This document shows, in pieces, positions 18,480-27,840 of a stretch of 64,000 nucleotides of DNA. The notes under the pieces are model-generated. The model did not search any database. It saw only the letters and a list, made by a program, of their open reading frames with translations, and was not told the origin of the DNA. Position 1 is the first letter of the stretch. Each line of letters begins with the position of its first letter. The position numbers and the translations under genes were made by a program. The stretch comes from Roseovarius sp. MMSF_3359 (GTDB lineage Bacteria > Pseudomonadota > Alphaproteobacteria > Rhodobacterales > Rhodobacteraceae). The stretch lies in NCBI RefSeq assembly GCF_030733385.1, contig NZ_JASHJC010000011.1, positions 100,748 to 164,747 of the forward strand. Reading direction: 5' to 3'.

Positions 18480-19273
18480 ACCAGAACCGTACCCTCAACA
18501 TCATTCTGGCGATGTATGTGCTGTGCATCTTTGTCTTTATCTTCGCGCCGATCTTGTTCAGCATGGTGTTTTCGTTCAATTCACAACGCTTCCCTACTAT
18601 TCCGCTGGGAGAGTTTTCAACCGAATGGTACGCCAAAATCTTTGCCGACCCGGATGTCTGGCTTGCAGCACGCAATTCGCTGATCGTGTCGGTCAGCACT
18701 TCAGTGGTGGCCACCTTCCTGGGCTTTTGCACCGCCTATTCGGATTTCCGGTATAACTTCCGCTTCAAGGGGCCCTATCTGGCGCTCATCCTTCTGCCGC
18801 CGACCATTCCGCTGATCATCATGGCCTTGGCGATGCTGGCGTGGCTGTCAAAGCTGGGGCTGTCCGGCCAGCTGTGGTCAATCATCCTGGCCCATTCAGT
18901 GCTAACGGCCCCGTTTGCCATGGCCATCATCCGGCTCAGGCTGAACCAGATGGACCCCGATCTTGAGGCGGCCGCCTGGAATCTGGGCAGCAGCGAATGG
19001 CAAGCCATGCGCCATGTCATCATCCCATTCTGTGCTCCCGCGATCGTATCGGCCCTCTGTTTGACCGCAGCCGTATCTTTCGATGAATTTGCGATCTCGT
19101 GGTTTGTGTCGGGCCTGAACAAGACTGTGCCCGTGGTCATCCTGGAGATTGTCCAGGGCAATATCGACCCGCAGGTCAATGCCATCGGAACATTCGTATT
19201 CCTGACCTCCATGACGCTGGTGATCCTGGCCCAGGTATTTTTCATCAGCCGCCAAGTGAAGAGCCATTCGTGA
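18476..19273 (+). CDS. polyamine-type ABC permease (PotC-like)
   Basis: 265 residues; ATG 18476 overlaps the preceding stop. Six hydrophobic helices, the PotC-like periplasmic sequence FNSQRFPTIPLGEFSTEWYAKIF, and an EAA loop DLEAAAWNLGSSEWQAMRHV. It forms the inner-membrane pore with the PotB-like partner. The late sequence VSFDEFAISWFVSGLNKTVP is conserved in this permease group. The ATPase gene starts two bases after its stop. Confidence 0.92.
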   Translation: MNQNRTLNIILAMYVLCIFVFIFAPILFSMVFSFNSQRFPTIPLGEFSTEWYAKIFADPDVWLAARNSLIVSVSTSVVATFLGFCTAYSDFRYNFRFKGPYLALILLPPTIPLIIMALAMLAWLSKLGLSGQLWSIILAHSVLTAPFAMAIIRLRLNQMDPDLEAAAWNLGSSEWQAMRHVIIPFCAPAIVSALCLTAAVSFDEFAISWFVSGLNKTVPVVILEIVQGNIDPQVNAIGTFVFLTSMTLVILAQVFFISRQVKSHS

Positions 19274-19274
19274 C

Positions 19275-20360
19275 ATGACAGAGCCTCTCGTTACTTTTCG
19301 CAACGTAAAAAAACACTTCGGTGAATTCGTGGCCGTCCGGGAAATGGACCTTGATATCCATGCCGGAGAGTTCCTGGCAATTATGGGCTCGTCAGGCTGC
19401 GGCAAGACTACAACGCTGCGGATGCTGGCCGGTCTGGAAGCGCCTACATCGGGCGAAATTCGCATCGGTGGTGATCTGATGAACGAGGTCAAGCCGCATG
19501 AGCGTGAGACACCGCTGGTCTGGCAGTCACTGGCTCTGTTCCCGTTCCTCAGCGCACGAGAGAATGTCGAGTTTGGCCTGAAGATGCGCGGCGTTGGCAA
19601 GGAAGAACGCAAGCGTCGTGCACTTGAGTGGCTGGACCGGATGGAAATCGGCGAGTTTGCCGAACGGAACATTACGACATTGTCAGGCGGTCAGAAGCAG
19701 CGTGTGGCTCTGGCGCGATCTTTGGTGATGGAGCCCAAGATGCTGCTGCTGGATGAACCTCTATCGGCGCTCGACGCCAACCTGGTGATCCGCATGCAGG
19801 CTGTATTGACCCGCCTTCAAAAGGAGCTGGGGATCACGTTCGTCTATGTCACGCATTCGCAATCCGAAGCCTTCGCCATGGCCGACCGTGTGGTCATCAT
19901 GAGTCAGGGCGAAATTGCACAGGTCGGTTCGCCCAAGGATATTTACCGCGCGCCCGCCAATCGGTTCGTGGCCGAATTTGTGGGCCGCAACAACATCCTG
20001 TCGGGAACAGTGGCGTCCTTGGACGGCGAGACGGTTACGATATCGACACCCTCGGGAGCATTTGTCGCAACAGCCCCGGATACCGCGCGCAGTGTAGGGG
20101 CCGATGCCACCTTCGTCGTGTCGGCAGACCTGGTCAGCGTGTCAAGAGAAGAGCCCACAGGCGAAAACCGCGTCCTTTGCACATTGATCTCGGAGGAATT
20201 CGTGGGCTCGATGGTGACGCTGTTTCTGGAAAGCGCGGATGGTCATGAATTCAAGGTGCAGATGCAGGAACGCGACCTGATTGAGTTGGACTTGCACAAT
20301 GATGATCAGATATGGCTCAGCTGGGCAGTCCAGAATGCGCATGTTCTGGATCACGAATAA
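19275..20360 (+). CDS. polyamine-type ABC ATPase (PotA-like)
   Basis: 361 residues. Walker A GSSGCGKTT (~residue 39), Q-loop VWQSLALFPFL, signature LSGGQKQRVALARSLVMEPK, Walker B LLLDEPLSALD and switch His in YVTHSQSEAFAMADR. The C-terminal ~120 residues form the TOBE regulatory domain. It powers the importer encoded by the three upstream genes. The usual Q-loop phrase FQxYALFPHM is altered to VWQSLALFPFL, a mild divergence. Confidence 0.94.
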   Translation: MTEPLVTFRNVKKHFGEFVAVREMDLDIHAGEFLAIMGSSGCGKTTTLRMLAGLEAPTSGEIRIGGDLMNEVKPHERETPLVWQSLALFPFLSARENVEFGLKMRGVGKEERKRRALEWLDRMEIGEFAERNITTLSGGQKQRVALARSLVMEPKMLLLDEPLSALDANLVIRMQAVLTRLQKELGITFVYVTHSQSEAFAMADRVVIMSQGEIAQVGSPKDIYRAPANRFVAEFVGRNNILSGTVASLDGETVTISTPSGAFVATAPDTARSVGADATFVVSADLVSVSREEPTGENRVLCTLISEEFVGSMVTLFLESADGHEFKVQMQERDLIELDLHNDDQIWLSWAVQNAHVLDHE

Positions 20361-20363
20361 TCT

Positions 20364-21260
20364 ATGATCCGCAACCCGATCCCATGGCCAAATGGTGCCA
20401 AATGCGCGGTCGCGATTAGCTTCGATATGGATGCCGATAGCCTGATCCACATCGCCCGCCCGGATGACAGTCATCGCCGCCTCTATCAAACGTCTATGGG
20501 GCGCTATGGTCCCAATGTCGCGCTGCCGCGTATCCTCGAAACCTATCGGCGATTTGGCCTCAAGCAATCCTTCTTCATTCCCGGATGGTGCCTGGAGCAA
20601 TATCCCGAGACCGCAGAGGCAATCCTGAAGGACGGCCATGAGATCGGACATCACGGATATCTTCACGAGGACCCCATCACCACCTATGGCAACCAGCGCG
20701 AATGGTTCGAGCGAACGCTTGATGCGCATAAGCGTATTTGCGGACAGGTTCCCCAAGGGTACCGCGCCCCGGTCTACAACATTACCGATGAAGTGTTGGA
20801 CCTCATGCAGGAAAATGGGATGCGCTATGACAGCTCGATGATGGCGGACGATATCCCTTATGCCATCGAGACCTCGAACGGCCGGCTATACGAGATGCCG
20901 GTCCATTGGGGCACAGATGACTGGCCGCCCTTCGCACATTACGAGGAAATTGGCTACATGATGCCGGTCCGGCCACCTGCAGCAGCCCTCGCCGGATTTT
21001 GGGAAGAGTTCGAGGCACAGTACGAAGCCGGCGGATTTTTCATGCTGATCCTCCATCCATTTCTAACCGGAAGACTTGCACGTTGGCGATTGGTTGAAAA
21101 ATGGATCGAAGACATTTTGAAAACACGCAAAGTGTGGTTTTCGACCCTTGCAGGAATTGCGGATTATATGGATGCAATGCAGAAATCCGGCACCTGGTCA
21201 CCCAGTGTTGAAAGGCTTCCATATTTCAATGGACCGCAGTTGGGACAGCAAAACCTCTGA
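20364..21260 (+). CDS. polysaccharide-deacetylase-fold amide hydrolase
   Basis: 298 residues, three bases after the ATPase stop. NodB-type deacetylase domain: AVAISFDMDAD carries the metal-binding and catalytic Asp pair, EIGHHGYLHEDP the metal His residues, and QGYRAPVYNIT the conserved Arg-Ala-Pro. No signal peptide, so it is cytoplasmic. The family includes peptidoglycan deacetylases but also PuuE-type allantoinase and other small-molecule amide or imide hydrolases. Being the last gene of an importer operon, it probably acts on the imported compound (inference). Confidence 0.85.
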   Translation: MIRNPIPWPNGAKCAVAISFDMDADSLIHIARPDDSHRRLYQTSMGRYGPNVALPRILETYRRFGLKQSFFIPGWCLEQYPETAEAILKDGHEIGHHGYLHEDPITTYGNQREWFERTLDAHKRICGQVPQGYRAPVYNITDEVLDLMQENGMRYDSSMMADDIPYAIETSNGRLYEMPVHWGTDDWPPFAHYEEIGYMMPVRPPAAALAGFWEEFEAQYEAGGFFMLILHPFLTGRLARWRLVEKWIEDILKTRKVWFSTLAGIADYMDAMQKSGTWSPSVERLPYFNGPQLGQQNL

Positions 21261-21308
21261 GCATTAGTAGATGTGACACACTCGTTTGGTGACGGACGTA
21301 GTGCCAGT

Positions 21309-21620
21309 TCATTCCGGCGCCAATTCAACCTTCAATCCATCCAAAGTTTCATCGAATTCGATCTGGCAGGACAGGCGCGAGGTTTCGGTGACCGCGTCCG
21401 CGAGATCCAGCAAATCCACCTCCATATCATCCTGTGGGTCCAGGCGAGCGATCCAGCCGGGCGCGACATAGACATGACAGGTCGCGCATGCGCAGGAGCC
21501 GCCGCAGGCCGCCTCGATGGGAAGGCCGGCATCACGGATGATTTCCATGATCTTCAGACCTGGCCGGGCTTCTAGCGTATGCTCTGACCCGTCTCTATCC
21601 TTCACATGGATCACGGACAT
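21309..21620 (-). CDS. [2Fe-2S] ferredoxin, adrenodoxin-like
   Basis: 103 residues with the plant/adrenodoxin-type cluster motif: Cys residues in AACGGSCACATCHVYV and a final ligand in LSCQIEF, with acidic DPQDDMEVDLLD between them as in adrenodoxins that serve P450s. A strong AGGAGGAG ribosome site lies within the end of the preceding gene. It is the last gene of the minus-strand operon that starts with a P450 at 30349, so it is the likely electron donor. No ferredoxin reductase gene is seen in the window. Confidence 0.93.
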   Translation of the reverse strand: MSVIHVKDRDGSEHTLEARPGLKIMEIIRDAGLPIEAACGGSCACATCHVYVAPGWIARLDPQDDMEVDLLDLADAVTETSRLSCQIEFDETLDGLKVELAPE

Positions 21621-22322
21621 TTACTCCTCCTGGGTGGCTTCTGCATCTCTTGGCCGCGCGCATCGAAATATCTTGGCAAAATCACGGGCGATATCGCCGA
21701 CATGGGTGGGGTGCGACAACGTTTGTTCCGCCGCTTCAGTAAGCGACTTGTCAATCCGTGTACCTCCATAGTGGTCAAGTAGGGATTTCATGAAACTTGC
21801 TGTGAATTCCGGATGATACTGGACCGACAAGGCAGGAAACGCGTAGGCGATGCGACCAATCCGGCAGCGCGGGCTTCCCGTGACGTGACGCACGCCGGTG
21901 GGTATTGACTGCACCTGGTCCTGATGAATCGCAAAAGCCGCGAGGTTGTCGTAGGTGTCAGCCCCTAACACCCATCCGTCGCCTGATTTCTCGACTTGGG
22001 CGCCATAGGCGTGCGCCATGATCTGATGGCCGAAACAAACGCCTCCAACCGGAATGTGCCTGTCCCTGAGGTGTCGAAGAAACCCGGCCAAGGGCGTCAT
22101 CCATGACAGATCATCATACACTCCGTGGCGGCAGCCGGTAATCATGTAACCATCGAAGCTGTCGGCGTTTGGCAGATTGTCGCCACTATGAACCGCGAAC
22201 CTGTCCCATGTCGCTTCGGGCAGGGCTGGGGATAGCCACGTCTCGAACATGTCGGCAAAATCGCCGTGTTCCTTCTTCATCTCGTCGGCAGGGACATCGG
22301 TTTCGAGAATGCAGATGCGCAT
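21621..22322 (-). CDS. class I glutamine amidotransferase-like hydrolase
   Basis: 233 residues. The nucleophile elbow is GGVCFGHQIMAHAYGA (Cys near residue 97) and the catalytic His sits in VQYHPEF, followed by an acidic residue region, so the triad looks intact. The family covers GuaA-like glutaminase domains and gamma-glutamyl hydrolases such as PuuD. Within an operon with two glutamine-synthetase-like ligases, hydrolysis of a gamma-glutamyl intermediate to release glutamate is the likely role (inference). It starts two bases after the permease stop. Confidence 0.88.
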   Translation of the reverse strand: MRICILETDVPADEMKKEHGDFADMFETWLSPALPEATWDRFAVHSGDNLPNADSFDGYMITGCRHGVYDDLSWMTPLAGFLRHLRDRHIPVGGVCFGHQIMAHAYGAQVEKSGDGWVLGADTYDNLAAFAIHQDQVQSIPTGVRHVTGSPRCRIGRIAYAFPALSVQYHPEFTASFMKSLLDHYGGTRIDKSLTEAAEQTLSHPTHVGDIARDFAKIFRCARPRDAEATQEE

Positions 22323-22324
22323 CG

Positions 22325-23167
22325 CTACGCAATCCCCTTGCTCGTGTTGTCGCGCACGGTGAAGACAACCGAGATGATGATCAGGATCAGCGACATGAGT
22401 ACGATGATCGTGCCGACCGCGTTGATTTCCGGCGTCACCCCGCGCCGCATGGTCGAATAGATATACATCGGAAGCGTGTTGTCTCGGCCAGTCAGGAAGA
22501 ACGTGACCGGAATCTCGTCGAAGGACAGGACGAAGGACAAAAGTCCGGCACCAATGAGCGCGGTACGAATGTTCGGCAGTGTAACATGGATGAATGTCTG
22601 CAGCGGGTTTGCACCCAGATCCGATGACGCTTCCGACAGAGATTTGGGCAGCCGTTGAAGTCGGGCAAAAACCTGTGTCACCACGACCGCGAGAAGCGCG
22701 GTGGCATGGCCAAGGATGACGGTTTCGAGACTGAGGTTGAAGCCGAACATCTTGAACATGTTGAGCATTGAGATGCCCGTCACGATCCCCGGCAGCGCGA
22801 TAGGTAACAGTAGAAGCCGCCGGAAAATCGTCTTGCCGGGGAAGCTGAACCGGTGGAGTGCCAGCGCGGCGGGTACGCCCACAAGCAGCGTCAAGCAGGT
22901 TGAACAGGTGGCAACGTAGAAACTGTTGCCGATGGCTGTGAGCAGCTGCTCGTTCTGGAACAGTTGCTCGTACCAGTGCGTGGTGAATCCGGTCAGCGGC
23001 CAGGTCAGCGTCCGGTTGTCATTGAAACTGTAGATGATGAGAATCCAGATCGGCAGGTAGAGAAACGCCATGACCAGCGAAACGATCAGGACAAATCCGC
23101 TGTCAGCGGCGAGTCGGCCACGCCTGGCGGGTGCAGTGGCAACAAGAGTGGTGGAAGCGGCGCTCAT
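22325..23167 (-). CDS. polyamine-type ABC permease (PotC-like)
   Basis: 280 residues with six hydrophobic helices after a ~20-residue cytoplasmic lead. The periplasmic YSFNDNRTLTWPLTGFTTHWYEQLF and the EAA loop SEASSDLGANPLQTFIHVTLP are characteristic of PotC-like proteins. The sequence SFDEIPVTFFLTGRDNTLPMYIYS late in the protein is also typical. It overlaps the preceding permease stop by four bases. Confidence 0.93.
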   Translation of the reverse strand: MSAASTTLVATAPARRGRLAADSGFVLIVSLVMAFLYLPIWILIIYSFNDNRTLTWPLTGFTTHWYEQLFQNEQLLTAIGNSFYVATCSTCLTLLVGVPAALALHRFSFPGKTIFRRLLLLPIALPGIVTGISMLNMFKMFGFNLSLETVILGHATALLAVVVTQVFARLQRLPKSLSEASSDLGANPLQTFIHVTLPNIRTALIGAGLLSFVLSFDEIPVTFFLTGRDNTLPMYIYSTMRRGVTPEINAVGTIIVLMSLILIIISVVFTVRDNTSKGIA

Positions 23168-24033
23168 AGTTCGACCTTTCCGGACTGTTCAAACCGGTCG
23201 GAAAGCGAAATGATTGTCAGCACAATGATCAGCATCACCACGGCCAGTGCCGAACCCAGAGGCCAGTTCAGCGCCGCCCCGAACTGCGAGACCATCACGT
23301 TCGCCACCATCTGGCCATCCGGGCCGCCCACCAGAAACGGCGCGATGAAATCTCCGAAGCTGAGGCAGAACGTCATGGTAAATCCGGCCACCACACCGGG
23401 CATCGAGAGCGGCAGTGTGATCTTCCAGAACGTCGCGAAGGCGCCCATGCCCAGATCTGCCGACGCCTCACCAAGATTGCCGGGGATCTTCTCAAGCGCG
23501 GTATAGATGGGCATGACCATGAAGGGGATGAAGATGTAGGTCAGCGTTAGCACCATCGCGAACTGGTTGTACAGGAAGATCCCGGACGGCTCATCAATGA
23601 TCCCGATGTTCATCAGAAAGGAATTCAGGATACCCTCGGTTCCCAGAATGGTTTTCCAAACATAGGCGCGCAGCAGGTAAGAGACCCACAAGGGGGCGAT
23701 CACACCCATAAACAGGAACACGCGGATAGTGTGGTTCTTAAGTCGGAAAACCAGGAAATAGGCGAAGGGATAGGCCAAAGCCAACGATGCAACCGACACC
23801 AGCGCCGCGATCTTGAGCGTACGCAAGAGCACCTGCACGTATTGCGGGTCGGTCAAAAGCGTCCAGTAATTGCCGAACTGGAAGGCAGGAACGAACAGCG
23901 GGTATTTCTTGATCCAGAAGCTGTAGGTCAGCAGCACGCCGTAGGGCACCAGCATGAACAGCACGATCCATAGAATCGGGATGCCCAGGACCAGCTTGGC
24001 GGAATGACGCGAAAGGAAAGTGCCCCCCATCAT
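23164..24033 (-). CDS. polyamine-type ABC permease (PotB-like)
   Basis: 289 residues, six predicted membrane helices, first at residues ~15-37. EAA loop GEASADLGMGAFATFWKITLPLS and a conserved LSFGDFIAPFLVGGPDGQ near the C-terminus. It begins immediately after the ATPase stop codon (no gap) and is coupled to the next permease by a four-base overlap. It forms the heteromeric pore with the gene at 22325. Confidence 0.93.
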   Translation of the reverse strand: MMGGTFLSRHSAKLVLGIPILWIVLFMLVPYGVLLTYSFWIKKYPLFVPAFQFGNYWTLLTDPQYVQVLLRTLKIAALVSVASLALAYPFAYFLVFRLKNHTIRVFLFMGVIAPLWVSYLLRAYVWKTILGTEGILNSFLMNIGIIDEPSGIFLYNQFAMVLTLTYIFIPFMVMPIYTALEKIPGNLGEASADLGMGAFATFWKITLPLSMPGVVAGFTMTFCLSFGDFIAPFLVGGPDGQMVANVMVSQFGAALNWPLGSALAVVMLIIVLTIISLSDRFEQSGKVEL

Positions 24034-25119
24034 TCAATCCTCGGCGTCAAAGAGAAGTACATTTTCGGGCTCGACTCCGATCCGGACCTCGCTGCCAATC
24101 GCGGGCGCGTCTGCCCTTGCCATTCCAAACGGCAGCATCGCGTCCACGTAAAATTCGGTTCCATCGGGCAGTATAACGGCAGTGCGCAGGCTGGTGCCGT
24201 GGTAGATGTGTTCGCTGACCGTGCCGGCCAAAATATTGCCCGGAGCCGCCGACCCGTTGAGGAAGCGCGCCTTTTCCGGGCGCACACCGACGCGCACGCG
24301 ATCGCCCTGTGGCACCCTGTCAAACTGGGTTGTCAGAATCTGGCCGGCCACATCCAACCGGGTTTCATGTGCGCTGCGTTGAGTTATACGGGCCGGCAGA
24401 AAATTGGTTGTGCCGATGAAGTTCGCCACATAGGGCGTCAACGGATGCTCATAAAGCTCTTCGGGCGTGCCGTCCTGGGCGATGCGCCCGCTTTCCATCA
24501 CGATGACGCGGTCGGACATGACCAGCGCCTCGGTCTGGTCGTGAGTGACCATGATGAAGGTAATCCCCAGCTTGTCATGCATGTGCTTGAGTTCGACCTG
24601 CATTTGCTCACGCAACTTGGCGTCCAGCGCCGATAGAGGTTCGTCCAGCAGAAGAACCTTGGGCTCGCGCACGATGGCGCGGGCCAGCGCTACGCGCTGT
24701 TTTTGGCCGCCCGACATCTGGTGCGGCTGCTGGTCAATCTTGTCGACCAAACCGACAAGTTCCAGCGCGTCTTCCGCTTTGCGCCGGGCTTCGTTCTTGC
24801 CGATGCCCTTCATCTTCAACCCGTAGGCGATGTTCTGCCCAACCGTCATATGCGGAAAGAGCGCATAATCCTGGAACATCATATTCACGTCGCGCTTTTG
24901 CGGTGGCAGGTGAGTCACGTCCTGCCCGGAAAGTGTGATCGTGCCCGTGGTCGGCATCTCGAACCCGCCGATCATCCGCAACAAGGTGGACTTGCCGCAG
25001 CCCGATGGGCCTAGAAGCGTCAGGAACTCTCCGTCCGCCACGTTGAGGTCCACGTGCTCGACCCCGATGACGGAGCCATAGTGTTTGCTGATTTTCGAAA
25101 GCTCGATGATTGCGGGCAT
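24034..25119 (-). CDS. polyamine-type ABC ATPase (PotA-like)
   Basis: 361 residues. Walker A GPSGCGKST, Q-loop MFQDYALFPHM, signature MSGGQKQRVALARAIVREPK, Walker B LLLDEPLSALDAKLREQMQ and switch His in MVTHDQTEALVMSDR, followed by a TOBE domain. This is a canonical PotA-type importer ATPase, closer to consensus than the paralogue at 19275. It lies between the binding protein and permease genes of the same operon. Confidence 0.95.
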   Translation of the reverse strand: MPAIIELSKISKHYGSVIGVEHVDLNVADGEFLTLLGPSGCGKSTLLRMIGGFEMPTTGTITLSGQDVTHLPPQKRDVNMMFQDYALFPHMTVGQNIAYGLKMKGIGKNEARRKAEDALELVGLVDKIDQQPHQMSGGQKQRVALARAIVREPKVLLLDEPLSALDAKLREQMQVELKHMHDKLGITFIMVTHDQTEALVMSDRVIVMESGRIAQDGTPEELYEHPLTPYVANFIGTTNFLPARITQRSAHETRLDVAGQILTTQFDRVPQGDRVRVGVRPEKARFLNGSAAPGNILAGTVSEHIYHGTSLRTAVILPDGTEFYVDAMLPFGMARADAPAIGSEVRIGVEPENVLLFDAED

Positions 25120-25185
25120 GGTTGTTCAAGCCTGTGATTTGAACGGCGGGGCAAGTCCACACAAGCCCCGCCGCACGTTTCCTTG

Positions 25186-26226
25186 TTACTGGGCTTTTAC
25201 CGAGTTCCACGTATTGGTGTAGGTCTCGAGGCGTTCGCCAAGCGGCTGCCAAAGCAGCAGGCTATCGAGATAGTCCGGATCGGCTTGGTGCAGCGCTTCG
25301 AATTGCTCAGGCGGCATGCAGGCCTTGGCCGCGACCGGGTTGGCGACGGAATAGCCGTTCACATTGGCAACGCCGCACTGGCCCAACTCGCTCAGTTGCA
25401 TGTTGATGAACTTGTAGGCGCATTCGGTGTTGGGTGTGCCCTTGACGACCATCCAGCTGTCCATCCATCCTTCAGCGCCTTCCTCGGGGATGAACTCGGT
25501 CACCTCGATGCCCTGCTCCGCCAGAAGCGCCGACTGGTAGCCGCCCCAGGTATTCGAGATCACCACCTCGCCGCCCGCGTAGAGATCGACCAGTTCGCCC
25601 GCCGTCGCCCAGTATTTGCGCACCAGCGGTTTCTGTTCGACAAGCTTGGCCTGCGCGGCGGCCAGTTCGTCGTCGCTGAGGTCATAGATGTTCATGTTAC
25701 CATTCAGTCGCGCGGCGACATAAAGCGCCGATTTGTCATCCCATAGCGAGATCTTGCCTGACAGGTCGTCGCTCCACAGTGCCTTGAGGGAGGTGGGCGG
25801 CGTGTCGAAGGCATCGTTGCGATACATGAACGGGATAGACCCCCACGTATAGGGCACGCCGTAATATTCGCCGCCCTCCTGGATGCCGTCCTGATCCAGG
25901 AATTTCTGGTAGATGTCGCCCCAGGCGTCGACTTTCGACGTGTCAATCGGTTCCACGAAACCCGCGTCGATCATCAATTGAGTTGTGTCTATCGACGGCG
26001 TGATCAGGTCGTAGACCCCGCCGCCCGCCGCCAGTTTCGGCGCGAAATCGTCGTTCGAGCCGACATAGGTCGCGTTTACCTTGCACCCTGAGGCCTCTTC
26101 GAACGACTTGATGAAACTGTCGTCAGCATAGCCTTCCCATGTCAGGACGTTGAGCTCTTGTGCAGAGGCCGCGCCGCCAGCCAGAACCAGCGCGGCAACG
26201 CTGGTGGTCAGTGTCAGGTTCTTCAT
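25186..26226 (-). CDS. polyamine-type ABC solute-binding protein (PotD-like)
   Basis: 346 residues with a Sec signal peptide (1-22, ending ASAQE) and an AGGGAG ribosome site. Mature features: LNVLTWEGYADDSFIKSFEE, VYDLITPSIDTTQLMIDAG, YYGVPYTWGSIPFMY and a Cys pair in AYKFINMQLSELGQCG. PotD-like proteins bind polyamines or related cations. Two glutamine-synthetase-like genes precede it, which strengthens an amine substrate. Distinct in sequence from the Tat-exported binding protein at 16415. Confidence 0.92.
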   Translation of the reverse strand: MKNLTLTTSVAALVLAGGAASAQELNVLTWEGYADDSFIKSFEEASGCKVNATYVGSNDDFAPKLAAGGGVYDLITPSIDTTQLMIDAGFVEPIDTSKVDAWGDIYQKFLDQDGIQEGGEYYGVPYTWGSIPFMYRNDAFDTPPTSLKALWSDDLSGKISLWDDKSALYVAARLNGNMNIYDLSDDELAAAQAKLVEQKPLVRKYWATAGELVDLYAGGEVVISNTWGGYQSALLAEQGIEVTEFIPEEGAEGWMDSWMVVKGTPNTECAYKFINMQLSELGQCGVANVNGYSVANPVAAKACMPPEQFEALHQADPDYLDSLLLWQPLGERLETYTNTWNSVKAQ

Positions 26227-26327
26227 GTTTCCAACTCCCTGTTGGTTCTTTTGATTTTCGCCGGTGCTTCGGGTTTTCCGGTTTTGTACGACGCGGCACC
26301 GGTCTCCGCGCCTCGTGTCATTGCGGA

Positions 26328-27812
26328 TCAGGGGACGCAGTGCAGATAGCGCTCCACATCCCAGTTAGTGACCTCGCGCAGGAATCGGGTCCATTCGTCC
26401 TGCTTGTACTCTTGGTAAAGGCCATAAAGTTTGCCCGGCATAGCCGAACGAATGACCTCGTCCTTCTCAAGCGCCTCCAACGCGTCGCGAAGGTTAAGCG
26501 GGATCAAGTTCACTTCTTCTTCACCGCTCATCCATATTTCGGTCACGTTGCGAGCCTCTGGTTTGCCCGGATCGATCTTGTTGGTGATGCCGTCATCCAG
26601 CGCCTTGATAAGTGCGCCGCAGAAGAGGTGAGGGTTGACCATGGAATCCACAGCACGAAATTCGAACCGGTCGGGAGATGAAATCCGGACAGCACAGGAA
26701 CGGTTTTGCAGCCCCCAGTTCGCCCCGATCGGAGCCCAAAGCCCGAAATCATTGAACCGACGATAGGAATTGACGGTTGATGCACCAATTGCGGTCAAAG
26801 CGTTGATATGTTTCAAGGAACCGCCGAGCGCATGATGGCCTAACTCGGACGGTAGCCAATCCCCTTCGGTGCTTTCGAATTCGTTGGTCCCGCCGACCGA
26901 ATATTCCCAGTTTTCCTCCATACCGGGTAGGTCGTCCTTGGTCAGTTGCTGCACCTCGCGCTGACCCCCGGTCCATAGCGAGCAATTGTGATGACAGCCA
27001 TTGGCAGCGTAACCCATATAGGGTTTGGCCATGAAACAGGCGATCAATCCGCGCTGGCGTGCGACTTCGGCGCAGATCTGGCGATAGGTCGTCATCCGAT
27101 CGCAGGTCTGCAGCGCGTCGTCGAACTGGTAGTTCAGTTCGACCTGGCCGGGGCTGTCCTCGCAATCGCCCTGGATCATGTCCAACCCCATGGCGAGCGC
27201 GTAATCCGAGACCTGTTTCCAGACCTCGCGAACCTCCTCGAACTGTCCGATATGATAGGCGAAAGGTTGTGTCATGCCCTCGAAAGGCTGCACTTCGCCC
27301 TCCTTCGGCTTGAGCCACAGCATTTCCGGTTCCAGTCCGACTTTCAGGTACAGGCCGTTGTGCTTTTCACGGAACTCGCGATCGAACCGCTTGAGGTTTC
27401 CACGCGTGTCGTACTCGTAGTATTCCCCAGGTTTTTCAGGGTCTTCGATGCCGTAGAAAAGCGTGCAAAAGACGCGCGCAATCCGCTTGTCCCAAGGCAA
27501 TTGCACAAAGGTCTCAGGATCCGGCAGGGCGATGCATTCCATCGCATTCGCGTCAAACCCGATCAACTCGCCCTGAAAGTTCGGAGTAACGTTTGACACA
27601 CCACCCATCCAGGTCTGCACGCCCTTGCGGGCCTGCGTTTCCCAGTGCCGGGCCGGTGCGGCCTTGCCCATCACCCGCCCGGTGATCGAAATATATTGGT
27701 AGTAGATATAATCCACCCCGAGCGCATCGATCTTCTGGCGGACGCGCTTTACCAGCTCGTCTCGTCCCTCTGCGTCACGTTCGCGGTGATAGTCTGAATC
27801 CGTTGGTATCAT
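26328..27812 (-). CDS. glutamine-synthetase-like gamma-glutamyl-amine ligase (1)
   Basis: 494 residues from ATG 27812; longer in-frame starts would run into the upstream gene. GS fold: N-terminal beta-grasp (IDALGVDYIYYQYISITGR), EPEMLW and QGDCEDSPGQVELNY (metal ligands), NGCHHNCSLW for the GS-type His/Asn loop, then RRFNDFGLWAPIGANWGLQNR and DRFEFRAVDSMVNPH. It lacks the strict NxSGMHxH form of ordinary glutamine synthetase, so ligation of glutamate to an amine other than ammonia is likely, as in the PuuA/GMAS-type enzymes. Gap to the next gene is 28 bases. Confidence 0.85.
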   Translation of the reverse strand: MIPTDSDYHRERDAEGRDELVKRVRQKIDALGVDYIYYQYISITGRVMGKAAPARHWETQARKGVQTWMGGVSNVTPNFQGELIGFDANAMECIALPDPETFVQLPWDKRIARVFCTLFYGIEDPEKPGEYYEYDTRGNLKRFDREFREKHNGLYLKVGLEPEMLWLKPKEGEVQPFEGMTQPFAYHIGQFEEVREVWKQVSDYALAMGLDMIQGDCEDSPGQVELNYQFDDALQTCDRMTTYRQICAEVARQRGLIACFMAKPYMGYAANGCHHNCSLWTGGQREVQQLTKDDLPGMEENWEYSVGGTNEFESTEGDWLPSELGHHALGGSLKHINALTAIGASTVNSYRRFNDFGLWAPIGANWGLQNRSCAVRISSPDRFEFRAVDSMVNPHLFCGALIKALDDGITNKIDPGKPEARNVTEIWMSGEEEVNLIPLNLRDALEALEKDEVIRSAMPGKLYGLYQEYKQDEWTRFLREVTNWDVERYLHCVP

Positions 27813-27840
27813 TCCGTTCGTTCCCCGTCGGTTCTTTTGT